A stretch of 13,482 bases of DNA from an uncultured Solobacterium sp. (GCA_900546285.1 URCJ01000043.1:1-13482), one strand, 5' to 3'; shown: positions 1-6,859, numbered from the stretch's first letter. Notes: generated by a model from the letters alone, not told the origin. Translations and numbers: made by a program.

Positions 1-168
1 TTGAAGATTTATTAGATGTTTGTTTAGACATCTTTAGGTCTTCAAGAAGTGCCTACTTATAGTACCAAAGAAAGGTGGTATATGCAATAGAAAAATTGTT
101 TTTTTGTTTTTTACTTAAAGTAGAAATTTTTCTCTTTCCTTCTACAAATACTTAATATAAAAGAGAAA
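1..168. other. Edge region without a recognised gene
   Basis: No complete gene is visible. On the plus strand one frame is open from the window edge to a TAG at 60-62, ending in ...CLDIFRSSRSAYL, and could be the tail of a truncated CDS; I do not recognise it. On the minus strand a small ORF could start at ATG 31-29 (MSKQTSNKSS...) and leave the window, but it has no clear Shine-Dalgarno sequence. Positions 1-45 hold nested inverted repeats: TTGAAGA (1-7) with TCTTCAA (39-45), and AGATGT (14-19) with ACATCT (28-33). A weak CAAT/ATTG hairpin (85-98) is followed by a T-rich tract on the plus strand and might end a plus-strand transcript entering from the left. Confidence 0.3.
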
Positions 169-184
169 TCACTGTTTCTCCCTT
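150..184 (-). terminator. Probable intrinsic terminator after the DUF402 gene
   Basis: Read on the minus strand, AAGGGAGAAA (184-175) pairs with TTTCTCTTTT (168-159) around a 6-base loop, with two G-U pairs, and is followed by ATATT. The core is a 6-bp GAGAAA/TTTCTC stem. It overlaps the last codons and stop of the DUF402 gene. The stem is AT-rich and the U tract is interrupted, so it is probably a weak terminator. A second possible minus-strand hairpin, GTAGAA/TTCTAC, lies just downstream at 120-145. Confidence 0.5.
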
Positions 185-738
185 TGTTCTTCATCAAATA
201 TCAATTCGAAATATTTCATTATATAGTCATTAATACAAGAAAAATTAAATGGTCCTTCTTGTTTCTTAATCATATTTAATAGTTTATTCATTTGTTTATC
301 GATGATTTTCTTAATATCATCAGAATATTTCATTTTATTGGCGTGATAATGATATTCATTCTCATCAAGAATCATATAAGATCCATCAGGAAAAACCTTA
401 ACATCCAAATCATAATCAATATTCTTAACCGCTTCGCCATCATATAAACTAGGAGAAGCCAAATTACAATAATAATAAATGCCTGTCTTTCTAACCATCG
501 AAATTATATTGAACCAAACATCATTATAATAAAAACAAATAGCAGGTTCTTTGGTTAACCATTTACGTTTATCTGCTTCCACAACCCAGGTATGGTCGGT
601 AACCGCTACAACACAGTTATCAAAAACATCTATCACATAAGCCTTTGACCATGTACGATGCAAACTTCCATCATGTTTATAAGATTGGACAAAGACACTA
701 TCTCCTACTTTTATATCCTTAAAACTCATAGAATTCAT
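169..738 (-). CDS. DUF402 family nucleoside tri-/diphosphate phosphatase (Ntdp-like)
   Basis: The 189-residue protein matches the Firmicutes DUF402 family, whose characterised staphylococcal member hydrolyses nucleoside tri- and diphosphates. Visible family features are LHRTW at 26-30, KEPAICFYY (63-71), GIYYYCNLASP (86-96), and the acidic stretch IDYDLDVKVFPD (107-118), where conserved aspartates are expected to hold the divalent metal, followed by LDENEYHYH (124-132). Length is close to the family norm. The start at 738 is supported by AGGTG at 747-743, four bases upstream; a later in-frame ATG at 729 is less well placed. The RBS overlaps the TAG stop of thiN, with only 7 bases between the genes, so the two are probably translationally coupled. 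The family call is firm; the in vivo substrate is not known from the sequence. Confidence 0.88.
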   Translation of the reverse strand: MNSMSFKDIKVGDSVFVQSYKHDGSLHRTWSKAYVIDVFDNCVVAVTDHTWVVEADKRKWLTKEPAICFYYNDVWFNIISMVRKTGIYYYCNLASPSLYDGEAVKNIDYDLDVKVFPDGSYMILDENEYHYHANKMKYSDDIKKIIDKQMNKLLNMIKKQEGPFNFSCINDYIMKYFELIFDEEQREKQ

Positions 739-745
739 TATACAC

Positions 746-1354
746 CTAATCCTTACTTTGAATAATCAGCACCCTTCCCTTATTAATAGTCAATGTACAA
801 AATTTATCTAAAATTTCATTGCTGGTAGTGTAATTATCATTGATATCTAAATCAATATTGTCTAAATTATAATAACATTCTTCTAATTTTACATTAGCTT
901 TTTCAAAAACAAATAATGATAAATACTTATATTCATTTTTATAAACAACGTGCTTGCCCTCATCTAAACAAAACATTTTATTCTTTTCATCAAATAAAGT
1001 AATATCCAAACCACTCAAATACAATAATTTAATATTTAGTAAGTTATGATCTTGTCTACCACCTAAGCAACCATATACTTCTATTTCTTTATAGCCAAGC
1101 TCTTCAACATACTTTAGTGCATGTTCCATATCTGTATCATCTTTAATTGGATTTAACTTAAGCAACTTTCCACAATGTTTTTTAATTATTTCTAATTCAT
1201 CATCAGCAACCGAATCAAAATCACCTATTCCAACATCCATTTCAATATTTCTTAAAGTCAAATATAGACAACCCTTATCAACACCAACTAAAAAACCATC
1301 ATATTTATCTTTAATAATTGGATTAAAGCCAGATACTATATAACATTTTTTCAT
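746..1354 (-). CDS. thiN: Thiamine pyrophosphokinase
   Basis: Transfers pyrophosphate from ATP to thiamine, giving the cofactor TPP in the cytoplasm. Family motifs are present in order, numbered from the upstream ATG at 1360: VDKG (27-30), GDFDS (46-50), the KDDTDME segment (73-79), YGCLGGRQDH (96-105), and a C-terminal SNE. Length (202-204 aa) is normal. I prefer the ATG at 1354 (MKKCYIVSG, a usual family start); the ATG at 1360 would add two residues. Neither has a Shine-Dalgarno sequence, and a strong promoter places the predicted 5' end of the mRNA at or next to 1354, so the message may be leaderless. The gene diverges from the riboswitch-controlled thiamine transporter gene and is followed 7 bases later by the DUF402 gene. 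It does not itself lie downstream of the riboswitch, which is on the other strand. Confidence 0.93.
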   Translation of the reverse strand: MKKCYIVSGFNPIIKDKYDGFLVGVDKGCLYLTLRNIEMDVGIGDFDSVADDELEIIKKHCGKLLKLNPIKDDTDMEHALKYVEELGYKEIEVYGCLGGRQDHNLLNIKLLYLSGLDITLFDEKNKMFCLDEGKHVVYKNEYKYLSLFVFEKANVKLEECYYNLDNIDLDINDNYTTSNEILDKFCTLTINKGRVLIIQSKD

Positions 1355-1379
1355 CAACATAATTATAATGGGTTATAAT
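1350..1379 (+). promoter_or_regulatory. Promoter of the riboswitch-thiT unit
   Basis: A perfect TATAAT at 1374-1379 would start transcription near 1386, just before the first paired strand of the TPP aptamer, which is the expected position. The -35 is poor (TTCATC, 1350-1355, 18-bp spacer). A second TATAAT at 1364-1369 is also possible. This promoter interleaves with the oppositely directed thiN promoter, so the two polymerases cannot occupy the region together. Confidence 0.5.
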
Positions 1380-1391
1380 ATCATTTGTGAA
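1362..1391 (-). promoter_or_regulatory. Promoter of thiN (minus strand)
   Basis: On the minus strand, TTCACA (1391-1386) matches five of six bases of the -35 consensus and a perfect TATAAT lies at 1367-1362, with an 18-bp spacer. The predicted start of transcription is about 1355-1354, directly at the preferred thiN ATG. An alternative, weaker -10 is TATTAT at 1380-1375. The -35 overlaps DNA that encodes the first strand of the TPP aptamer. Confidence 0.6.
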
Positions 1392-1462
1392 CAGGGGTGC
1401 AAGTAATTGCTGAGAAATACCCTTATCACCTGAACTAGTTAATGCTAGCGTAGGGAGTTTCA
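1387..1462 (+). promoter_or_regulatory. TPP riboswitch aptamer (THI element)
   Basis: Conserved THI-box blocks occur in order: GGGGTGC (1394-1400), GCTGAGA (1409-1415), ACCCTT (1419-1424), ACCTGAACTAG (1428-1438), TTAATGCTAGCG (1439-1450) and TAGGGA (1451-1456). Pairing fits the family: P1 GAAC (1389-1392) with GTTT (1457-1460); P2 GGG (1395-1397) with CCC (1420-1422); P4 CCT (1429-1431) with AGG (1452-1454); P5 CTAG (1435-1438) with CTAG (1445-1448). The RNA senses thiamine pyrophosphate and sits in the leader of thiT, so cells with ample TPP should reduce thiamine import. Confidence 0.96.
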
Positions 1463-1514
1463 AAAATATTTTGAGTACCTTACGCCTGCGATTCATTCGG
1501 AGGTATTTTATTTT
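1449..1514 (+). promoter_or_regulatory. Riboswitch expression platform masking the thiT RBS
   Basis: Two exclusive pairings are visible. TACCT (1476-1480) can pair with AGGTA (1501-1505), covering the Shine-Dalgarno GGAGG (1499-1503) of thiT. Alternatively CGTAGGG (1449-1455), part of the aptamer's P4 region, can pair with CCTTACG (1478-1484) with one G-U, which frees the RBS but breaks the aptamer. Ligand binding should hold 1449-1455 in the aptamer and so allow the RBS to be masked. The masking hairpin is followed by TTTTATTTT, so some transcription termination cannot be excluded. Spacing from GGAGG to the ATG is 11 bases, somewhat long. Confidence 0.75.
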
Positions 1515-2078
1515 ATGAACAAAAAAACTAGAAAAATCGTCTTTGTAGGTCTATACATTGCCCTAGCTGTAGTACTACAATATGTCTCTGGCCTAATCCC
1601 ATTCTTGCAAATGCCAAATGGCGGTAATATCGACCTTGGTGTAATTCCAGTATTAATGGCATCTTATCAATTTGGCTACAAAACCGGTATCTTCACAGGC
1701 TTATTATGTTGGTTAATCAACTTAGTATTAGGTATTAGCGGTTCATGGTTTGTATCTATACCACAATACTTATTCGACTACATTCTACCAGTTTCATTAT
1801 TAGGTCTTGCAAGTGCATTTCCTAAAATTGGTAAGATTAATAATATCTACATTGGTGTTACTGGTGCTATGATTCTTAAATATTTATCACACGTATTATC
1901 TGGTGTATACTACTGGTTCCCAGAAACAACATATGCAGGTTCATTAGCATCTTGGTTATTCTCATTAAACTACAACCTATACTACAACCTAGCTACACTA
2001 ATTGTTGCCTTAATCGTTGTTGTTGCTATCATCAGCAAACTTGATAAGAATAACGAATTTAAAGCAGTTAAAAAATAG
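1515..2078 (+). CDS. thiT: Thiamine transporter ThiT (ECF S component, YuaJ family)
   Basis: This is the membrane-embedded, thiamine-binding subunit of an energy-coupling-factor importer. It needs the general ATPase and T subunits, which are not in this window. The 187-residue protein is almost entirely hydrophobic with about six membrane segments and a short basic tail. Family features include GGNIDLGVIP (36-45), the second-helix GYKTGIFTGLL, the loop VSIPQYLFDY (80-89), and YLSHVLSGVYYW (123-134), whose His126 and Trp134 match in spacing the ligand-binding His/Trp pair known in lactococcal ThiT, followed by an Asn/Tyr-rich segment (152-158). The TPP riboswitch immediately upstream independently supports a thiamine substrate. 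The methionine sulfoxide reductase gene follows 15 bases after the TAG stop and in the same frame. Confidence 0.95.
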   Translation: MNKKTRKIVFVGLYIALAVVLQYVSGLIPFLQMPNGGNIDLGVIPVLMASYQFGYKTGIFTGLLCWLINLVLGISGSWFVSIPQYLFDYILPVSLLGLASAFPKIGKINNIYIGVTGAMILKYLSHVLSGVYYWFPETTYAGSLASWLFSLNYNLYYNLATLIVALIVVVAIISKLDKNNEFKAVKK

Positions 2079-2093
2079 TATACAATAGTAGTC

Positions 2094-2552
2094 GTGAACG
2101 ACATTATTATTGAACAAACAAAAGAAATATTAGAAACAGAACATATTCTTAGTGCTCTATCAAACATCAGTGCACTAATTTATCATGAAATTCCTTTTAT
2201 CAGTTGGGCTGGTTATTATTTCTATAACAATGACGAACTAATCTTAGGACCATTTCAAGGTAAAGTAGCATGTTCTAAAATTAAAGTTGGCAAAGGTGTA
2301 TGTGGCGTATCATTTGAAAAAAGAATGTTACTAAATGTACCTGATGTCCATAAATTTGAAGGACATATTGCTTGTGATAGTGAATCATGTAGTGAACTTG
2401 TAATTCCACTTATGTATGAAGATAAGATTTTTGGAGTTCTTGACTTGGATTCTAATCAATATTATCGTTTCGGTAGCGCGGATGAAGAATTATTCACCGA
2501 AATTGCTGACTTAATTTCTAAAAAGCTTTATAACTTAAAAGCACTTCGCTAA
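2094..2552 (+). CDS. Free methionine-(R)-sulfoxide reductase (fRMsr, GAF domain)
   Basis: Reduces free L-methionine-(R)-sulfoxide, using a GAF fold as catalytic domain. The 152-residue protein carries the family signature WAGYYFY (38-44), LGPFQGKVAC (51-60), GKGVCG (66-71), and GHIACDSESCSELVIPL (90-106). Cys60, Cys70 and Cys94 have the same 10- and 24-residue spacing as the three catalytic cysteines of Escherichia coli fRMsr; there is an extra Cys99. The GTG start at 2094 has no evident Shine-Dalgarno sequence. It lies five codons after the thiT stop in the same frame, so expression probably depends on thiT translation. The gene is thus downstream of the TPP riboswitch with no promoter or terminator visible between. 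Its own stop codon lies inside the terminator stem. Confidence 0.92.
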   Translation: MNDIIIEQTKEILETEHILSALSNISALIYHEIPFISWAGYYFYNNDELILGPFQGKVACSKIKVGKGVCGVSFEKRMLLNVPDVHKFEGHIACDSESCSELVIPLMYEDKIFGVLDLDSNQYYRFGSADEELFTEIADLISKKLYNLKALR

Positions 2553-2585
2553 CCATATACAATCGGTTAAACGAAGTGCTTTTTC
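2537..2585. terminator. Strong bidirectional intrinsic terminator
   Basis: AAAAGCACTTCG (2537-2548) pairs perfectly with CGAAGTGCTTTT (2572-2583), and the loop holds a further TAACC (2550-2554) / GGTTA (2565-2569) stem. The stem is flanked by A and T runs, so it reads as a terminator in both directions, ending the plus-strand thiT/fRMsr unit and the minus-strand operon whose last gene stops at 2591. Confidence 0.93.
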
Positions 2586-2590
2586 TTAAA

Positions 2591-3565
2591 TTACTTTTCG
2601 CCAATAATCTCAATACCTGCTGATTTTCTTAATTCATCAAGTATCTTCATGTTATGTAAAGTTAACATCAAATAATCATTAGCTTTACGATAATTCTTAT
2701 AATCATACATTAATTTAAAATCATTAATTTCATCAAGATATTGATTCTTAGTCACAAAAGTTCTCTCTTTTATAGTACCGTCATTTAAATAAATACGATA
2801 TTCGTTAAAATTACTTGGCGCCATGTTGCATTCAATATAACCTTCTTCACCCCTAATAGAAAAGCCACTGCCACCATTAGCATCTTTCCCGTTAATAGAA
2901 TTTACAATAAAATCATCATACTTTAAAATCGCAACACCAGAAGTATCAACGCCTCTTTCAATATTAGGGAAATACTTAACAGCCTTAGGCAACCCAAATA
3001 AGCCTATAATAAACGAAAGATTATATACACCCAAATCCATTAAAGCACCACCTGACATCTCAGGATTAAAAGCACTAGTAACTTCACCATTTTTAAAACG
3101 ATCATATTTAGAAGAATACTTATAAAAATCCACATTAACCGTTCTAATACGACCAATTTTTTTAATATCATCCTTCAATTGTTTAAAAGCTAAATTATGA
3201 AGAGTAGTAGTCGCATCAAATAAGAAGCACTTTTGAGAATTGGCTAATAAAACCAAATCCTTCGCTTCTTCCAAGTTAGAACACATAGGTTTCTCACAAA
3301 TAACATTTTTCCCTGCTAGTAAGGCTTTCTTCGCATATGAATAATGCAGATGATTAGGAAGAGCTAAATAAACAGTATCAAAGATATCTGAAGTTAAAAC
3401 CGCATCATAATCATTGGCATTATAACTAACATTATTAGCTCTTGCGAACTCTTCGGTTTTTGTAGCATCTCTACCAATACAGGCAAAAACTTCAACATTA
3501 GCCATTTTAAAAGCTTCAATTAATAATGAACAAATTTTACTAGTCCCAACAGTTACAATTCTCAT
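2591..3565 (-). CDS. Gfo/Idh/MocA family NAD(P)-dependent oxidoreductase
   Basis: The 324-residue protein has an N-terminal Rossmann fold (MRIVTVGTSKI, 1-11, with a relaxed glycine motif), the conserved EKP (91-93) of the family, which normally positions nicotinamide and substrate, and a C-terminal domain with MSGGALMDLGVYNL. The family oxidises or reduces sugars, inositols and related compounds; the substrate cannot be told from sequence. I start at ATG 3565, because GGGAAG (3575-3570) lies four bases upstream and the Rossmann strand then begins at once. A GTG at 3580 would add five residues without a good RBS. It is the last gene of the long minus-strand operon, 43 bases after the carboxypeptidase gene, and ends at the bidirectional terminator. 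Its connection to the housekeeping genes upstream is unclear. Confidence 0.9.
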   Translation of the reverse strand: MRIVTVGTSKICSLLIEAFKMANVEVFACIGRDATKTEEFARANNVSYNANDYDAVLTSDIFDTVYLALPNHLHYSYAKKALLAGKNVICEKPMCSNLEEAKDLVLLANSQKCFLFDATTTLHNLAFKQLKDDIKKIGRIRTVNVDFYKYSSKYDRFKNGEVTSAFNPEMSGGALMDLGVYNLSFIIGLFGLPKAVKYFPNIERGVDTSGVAILKYDDFIVNSINGKDANGGSGFSIRGEEGYIECNMAPSNFNEYRIYLNDGTIKERTFVTKNQYLDEINDFKLMYDYKNYRKANDYLMLTLHNMKILDELRKSAGIEIIGEK

Positions 3566-3592
3566 ATTTCTTCCCACCACTTCTTAATTTCA

Positions 3593-3611
3593 AATTAACA
3601 ATTAACAATTA
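3593..3611. repeat. Short tandem repeat AATTAAC
   Basis: AATTAAC occurs twice (3593-3599, 3600-3606) plus a partial third copy (3607-3611) that includes the carboxypeptidase stop codon. It is probably a small slippage repeat with no assignable function. Confidence 0.6.
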
Positions 3612-4544
3612 GTTATATAAATATTCTAATACAGAAACCGCATCAATAAAATGATAGTTTTCATTTGGCACATAAGGATTACCAGGTGCGCTAGCTAAAA
3701 TCAACAAATAAGATCTGCCACCAGTAGAATATAGAACCATTAGATTCTCTCCTGCCTCACCTGTAAAACCAGTTTTACCACCATATATCGTAATCTCATC
3801 AAAATAATTCTCTAAACTTCTTAAAGTACTTCTAACCGTAATGCCATCATCCAAAGTATAACGATATGACTTCAAGATTTCCTTTGCATCAGCATTATTC
3901 AAAGTATCAATCACAACACGCGCATAATCATCTAAAGTTGTATATAAACTTTCATCATGTAAACCAGTAGTATTGGTAAAATGAGAGTCTTTAATGCCCA
4001 AACTACTTAGATTACTATTCATCAAACTGATGAGATCTTTCCCTTGGCTACTAAAATAATTTTCTAAAGCTAAGCCAGCATCACCACCACTAGGTAACAC
4101 CAAAGCATACAACAAATCCTTCAAAGTATAATCATAGTTAACTTTAATGCCAGCCAAAGAAGCATTCGCTTCAATTAATCTTGTATAATCATCATTTGAA
4201 ATTGATGAAAACTCATTTAAATCATTCGTATTCTTAACAACCGTATCAAGAGTAACCACTTTAGTTAATGAAGCTGGATAAAACTTATCAAAGATATTTT
4301 TGCCATAAAGAACCTTAAAATCATTCAAACGAACAAGCATGTAAGACTTAGAATATAAATCCAAATCTAGTTCCTTCATATCGCTATAATCTATTTCATT
4401 GATAGTAACTTCTTTATCAAATACTTCATTTCTATTCTCGATTTTATACAAAGCATAAATCAAACCGCTCAATATAAAAGACAATAATATTATCAAGAAT
4501 ATCAATCTACCAATTCTAAGTTTTCTTTTCTTTTTCTTCGCCAT
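3609..4544 (-). CDS. Membrane-anchored D-alanyl-D-alanine carboxypeptidase (peptidase S11)
   Basis: Penicillin-binding-protein-like enzyme expected to trim the terminal D-Ala from peptidoglycan stem peptides outside the membrane. The 311-residue protein has a very basic N terminus (AKKKKRKLR), one membrane segment at about 13-33, and the S11 core: SLTK (92-95) with the nucleophile Ser92 and Lys95, and KTG (257-259). The middle motif, normally Ser-x-Asn, reads Ser-Gly-Gly (152-154, within LPSGGDA). There is no extra C-terminal domain or amphipathic anchor; anchoring is N-terminal instead. I start at ATG 4544, which follows the recO TAA after a single base; a TTG at 4553 would add three residues. 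The coupling to recO suggests co-translation. Confidence 0.88.
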   Translation of the reverse strand: MAKKKKRKLRIGRLIFLIILLSFILSGLIYALYKIENRNEVFDKEVTINEIDYSDMKELDLDLYSKSYMLVRLNDFKVLYGKNIFDKFYPASLTKVVTLDTVVKNTNDLNEFSSISNDDYTRLIEANASLAGIKVNYDYTLKDLLYALVLPSGGDAGLALENYFSSQGKDLISLMNSNLSSLGIKDSHFTNTTGLHDESLYTTLDDYARVVIDTLNNADAKEILKSYRYTLDDGITVRSTLRSLENYFDEITIYGGKTGFTGEAGENLMVLYSTGGRSYLLILASAPGNPYVPNENYHFIDAVSVLEYLYN

Positions 4545-4545
4545 T

Positions 4546-5253
4546 TTATCCAAACAATTCCCTATATATTTTAAAAGATTTTAAGTTGATTTCACTGTTC
4601 AATTCGTAAAATTCAACCAACAATTTAAAATCATCAAAACTAAATTCAATATCCTTAATTACATCATAATTTTCAAAAGAAGCTTTATTAATCAAACGAA
4701 ACTTCTTCAAGATATCCACTTCCATCAAATCTTCTCCTTGAACATGATTCAAACATACAAAACCACCAAGTCGCTTTGAAATAGAAACAACTTTCTTATT
4801 TGAACATATTACACACTTATCTACTTCAGGACTAATACCTGATATCTTTAAAATATATGATAAATAAAGCGATCCCAACAAATAACAATTCTTATTATTT
4901 ATATTCCTAAACACAAACAATAAGTTATCAAACATATCATAGTCTCTAAGTTCTTTAGACTTAATAGATACTTCAGCTAAGATATCCTTAAAAGCCATCA
5001 GTTTCATATTATCGTCATAATAATTCTCCAATAGTTTTCTATCATAAACTGTATACATCGTCTTATTATCTTTATAATCAATTAAAAATTCATATAAACA
5101 AAAATTATAAAAATGATGATGACTACTAGTTTTTTTTGAACCCCTAGCTACAAAAGAAAAGAAAAGATGATCTCTAGTTAGACAGTCAATCAAAAGATCA
5201 TTTTCCTTATAATCACTTATTTTTAATACAAGACCCTCTACCTTATCATTCAT
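4546..5253 (-). CDS. recO: DNA repair protein RecO
   Basis: RecFOR-pathway protein that binds single-stranded DNA, anneals strands and helps load RecA. The 235-residue protein has the OB-fold start VEGLVLKISDYKENDLLIDC (5-24), a helical middle, and a four-residue zinc site made of C147, C150, C167 and H170 (CVIC...GGFVCLNH). Length is typical. It overlaps the 3' end of era by 8 bases; an AGG lies about eight bases before the ATG inside the era coding sequence. The era-recO order is common in Firmicutes. Overall sequence conservation is low, as usual for this family, but the N terminus and zinc site are clear. Confidence 0.92.
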   Translation of the reverse strand: MNDKVEGLVLKISDYKENDLLIDCLTRDHLFFSFVARGSKKTSSHHHFYNFCLYEFLIDYKDNKTMYTVYDRKLLENYYDDNMKLMAFKDILAEVSIKSKELRDYDMFDNLLFVFRNINNKNCYLLGSLYLSYILKISGISPEVDKCVICSNKKVVSISKRLGGFVCLNHVQGEDLMEVDILKKFRLINKASFENYDVIKDIEFSFDDFKLLVEFYELNSEINLKSFKIYRELFG

Positions 5254-6127
5254 TAAAATAACCTAAGTCAAACAACTTCTTAGACTTATTCAACCAGTCT
5301 TCCTCAACCTTCACAAACAAGTTAAGATAGACCTTCTTGCCAAGTAATTCCTTGATATCCTTACTAGAAGACATATTAATCTTCTTAAGCATAGAACCTT
5401 GTTTACCAATAATAATGCCCTTATGAGACTCCTTATTAACAATAATTGAAGCTGTAATTATCGCCTTATTATCTAAATTCTTGAATTCATCAATCTTTAC
5501 AGCTGTAAAATGAGGAATTTCTTGAGAAGTAAAAAGGATAATCTTTTCTCTAATAATCTCTGAAATCTTAAATTCTAAAGAAGTGACCTCAGTTTGATCA
5601 GTTGGATAATACAAAGGTCCTTCGTTTAAATACTTTTCAGCAGTTTTTAATAATTCATCAATATTTGTTTTATTTTGAGCACTGATAGGAATGATTTCTT
5701 TAAAATCATAATGACTACTTGCATAGTTACATCTTTCCATTAGCTTTTCCTTATTAACTTCATCAATCTTATTAAAAACGCAGAAGACAGGAATATCAAA
5801 ACTAAACAGTTTATCTAAAACTGCCTTATCTTCATTATTTAAACCCTTAGAAGAATCAACTAAATAAAAGATAATATCTGCACCGTCAGCTTGAGCATAA
5901 GCTTCTTTATTCATATAAGTGCCCAAGTAGTTCTTAGCTTCATGGATACCAGGAGTATCCACAAAAACAATCTGTATATCATCCTTATTCAAAATTCCTT
6001 GAATAGAATTTCTAGTAGTTTGTGCCTTATAAGTTGCGATAGCTACCTTACGATTTAAAATCGTATTAATTAAGGTAGACTTACCTGCATTAGGCTTTCC
6101 AATTAACGCAATAAAACCTGATTTCAT
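5246..6127 (-). CDS. era: GTPase Era
   Basis: Essential GTPase that binds the 3' end of 16S rRNA during assembly of the small ribosomal subunit. The 293-residue protein has G1 GKPNAGKS (10-17), G2 in QTTRN (36-40), G3 DTPG (57-60), G4 NKID (119-122) and G5 SAQ (149-151). A C-terminal KH RNA-binding domain has GIIIGKQG (237-244). Length is typical. The ATG at 6127 directly follows the cdd TAG with no gap, and the end overlaps recO. Confidence 0.97.
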   Translation of the reverse strand: MKSGFIALIGKPNAGKSTLINTILNRKVAIATYKAQTTRNSIQGILNKDDIQIVFVDTPGIHEAKNYLGTYMNKEAYAQADGADIIFYLVDSSKGLNNEDKAVLDKLFSFDIPVFCVFNKIDEVNKEKLMERCNYASSHYDFKEIIPISAQNKTNIDELLKTAEKYLNEGPLYYPTDQTEVTSLEFKISEIIREKIILFTSQEIPHFTAVKIDEFKNLDNKAIITASIIVNKESHKGIIIGKQGSMLKKINMSSSKDIKELLGKKVYLNLFVKVEEDWLNKSKKLFDLGYFNE

Positions 6128-6526
6128 CTATCTGATAACATCCTTCATCTCAAAATTCATAGGTAACAGTTCCCTAATGGTAACTGTCTTTTCATCCAAC
6201 TTATTACTTAAATAAATCGGTGTATCTAAGTCTATCAATTCACTCAAGACTTGTCTACAAATGCCACAAGGTGCAGCTAATCTATCGCCATTTGATACAA
6301 TTGCCAAAGCAACAACATCTTCTTTTCTATAGCCATTGGCATAAGTCGCAAAAATCGCAGTTCTCTCAGCACAATTAGTTGCCCCATAAGAAGCATTTTC
6401 AATATTGCAACCCTTGATATAAGTACCATCATTAGTCAATACACAAGCACCAACTTTATAGTTAGAATATGGTGCATATGCATTCTCCATAGCTTCAAAA
6501 GCCTTTTCAAGTAATAATTCCTTCAT
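6128..6526 (-). CDS. cdd: Cytidine deaminase
   Basis: Zinc enzyme of pyrimidine salvage that deaminates cytidine and deoxycytidine to uridine and deoxyuridine. The 132-residue protein, the usual size of the short tetrameric type, has NIENASYGATNCAERTA (41-57), containing the Cys52 zinc ligand and the catalytic Glu54, and PCGICRQ (86-92), containing zinc ligands Cys87 and Cys90. The ATG immediately follows the dgkA TAA. An AGGAG lies about ten bases upstream within dgkA. It belongs to the conserved ybeY-dgkA-cdd-era block. Confidence 0.97.
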   Translation of the reverse strand: MKELLLEKAFEAMENAYAPYSNYKVGACVLTNDGTYIKGCNIENASYGATNCAERTAIFATYANGYRKEDVVALAIVSNGDRLAAPCGICRQVLSELIDLDTPIYLSNKLDEKTVTIRELLPMNFEMKDVIR

Positions 6527-6859
6527 TTATACAATTCTCCTTATCAATACAAATAAACAAACTATAAGAGCAAAGATGCACGCAACAAGCACAGTAGCAC
6601 TTGCATAATCTTTGATAACCCTGATTCTTTCATCATATTCTGTTTTATACATATCACAGATTCGTTCAATACAGCTATTAACAATCTCTAAACTGATAAC
6701 TAATCCAATACAAATAAGAAAAGCTAACCATTCATAGTAATCTAATTTAATAATTAGACCACCAATAACAGCCAGAGTTCCCAAAATTACTTGAGTTAAA
6801 ACTGACTTTTCTTTTACTGCTTCTTTTAAACCTGTGAAAGCATAGGCAAACTTTTTCAT
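6527..6859 (-). CDS. dgkA: Diacylglycerol kinase / undecaprenol kinase, small membrane type
   Basis: Small integral membrane lipid kinase; in Firmicutes members of this family phosphorylate undecaprenol, recycling the cell-wall lipid carrier. The 110-residue protein has three hydrophobic segments (about 22-40, 44-63, 86-107). Its signature is SLEIVNSCIERICD (56-69), containing the family's catalytic Glu and Asn, followed by IKDYASATV (82-90). Its ATG overlaps the ybeY TGA by four bases. Whether the substrate is undecaprenol or diacylglycerol cannot be decided here. Confidence 0.93.
   Translation of the reverse strand: MKKFAYAFTGLKEAVKEKSVLTQVILGTLAVIGGLIIKLDYYEWLAFLICIGLVISLEIVNSCIERICDMYKTEYDERIRVIKDYASATVLVACIFALIVCLFVLIRRIV

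Noticed and set aside
1982..2167. Minus-strand open frame of 61 codons across the thiT-fRMsr junction
   Set aside because: It lies antisense to two well supported genes, has no family resemblance and no RBS; a shadow frame.
5246..6127. Mollicutes genetic code (TGA read as Trp)
   Set aside because: era and several other genes end naturally at TGA at family-typical lengths and Trp is written TGG throughout.
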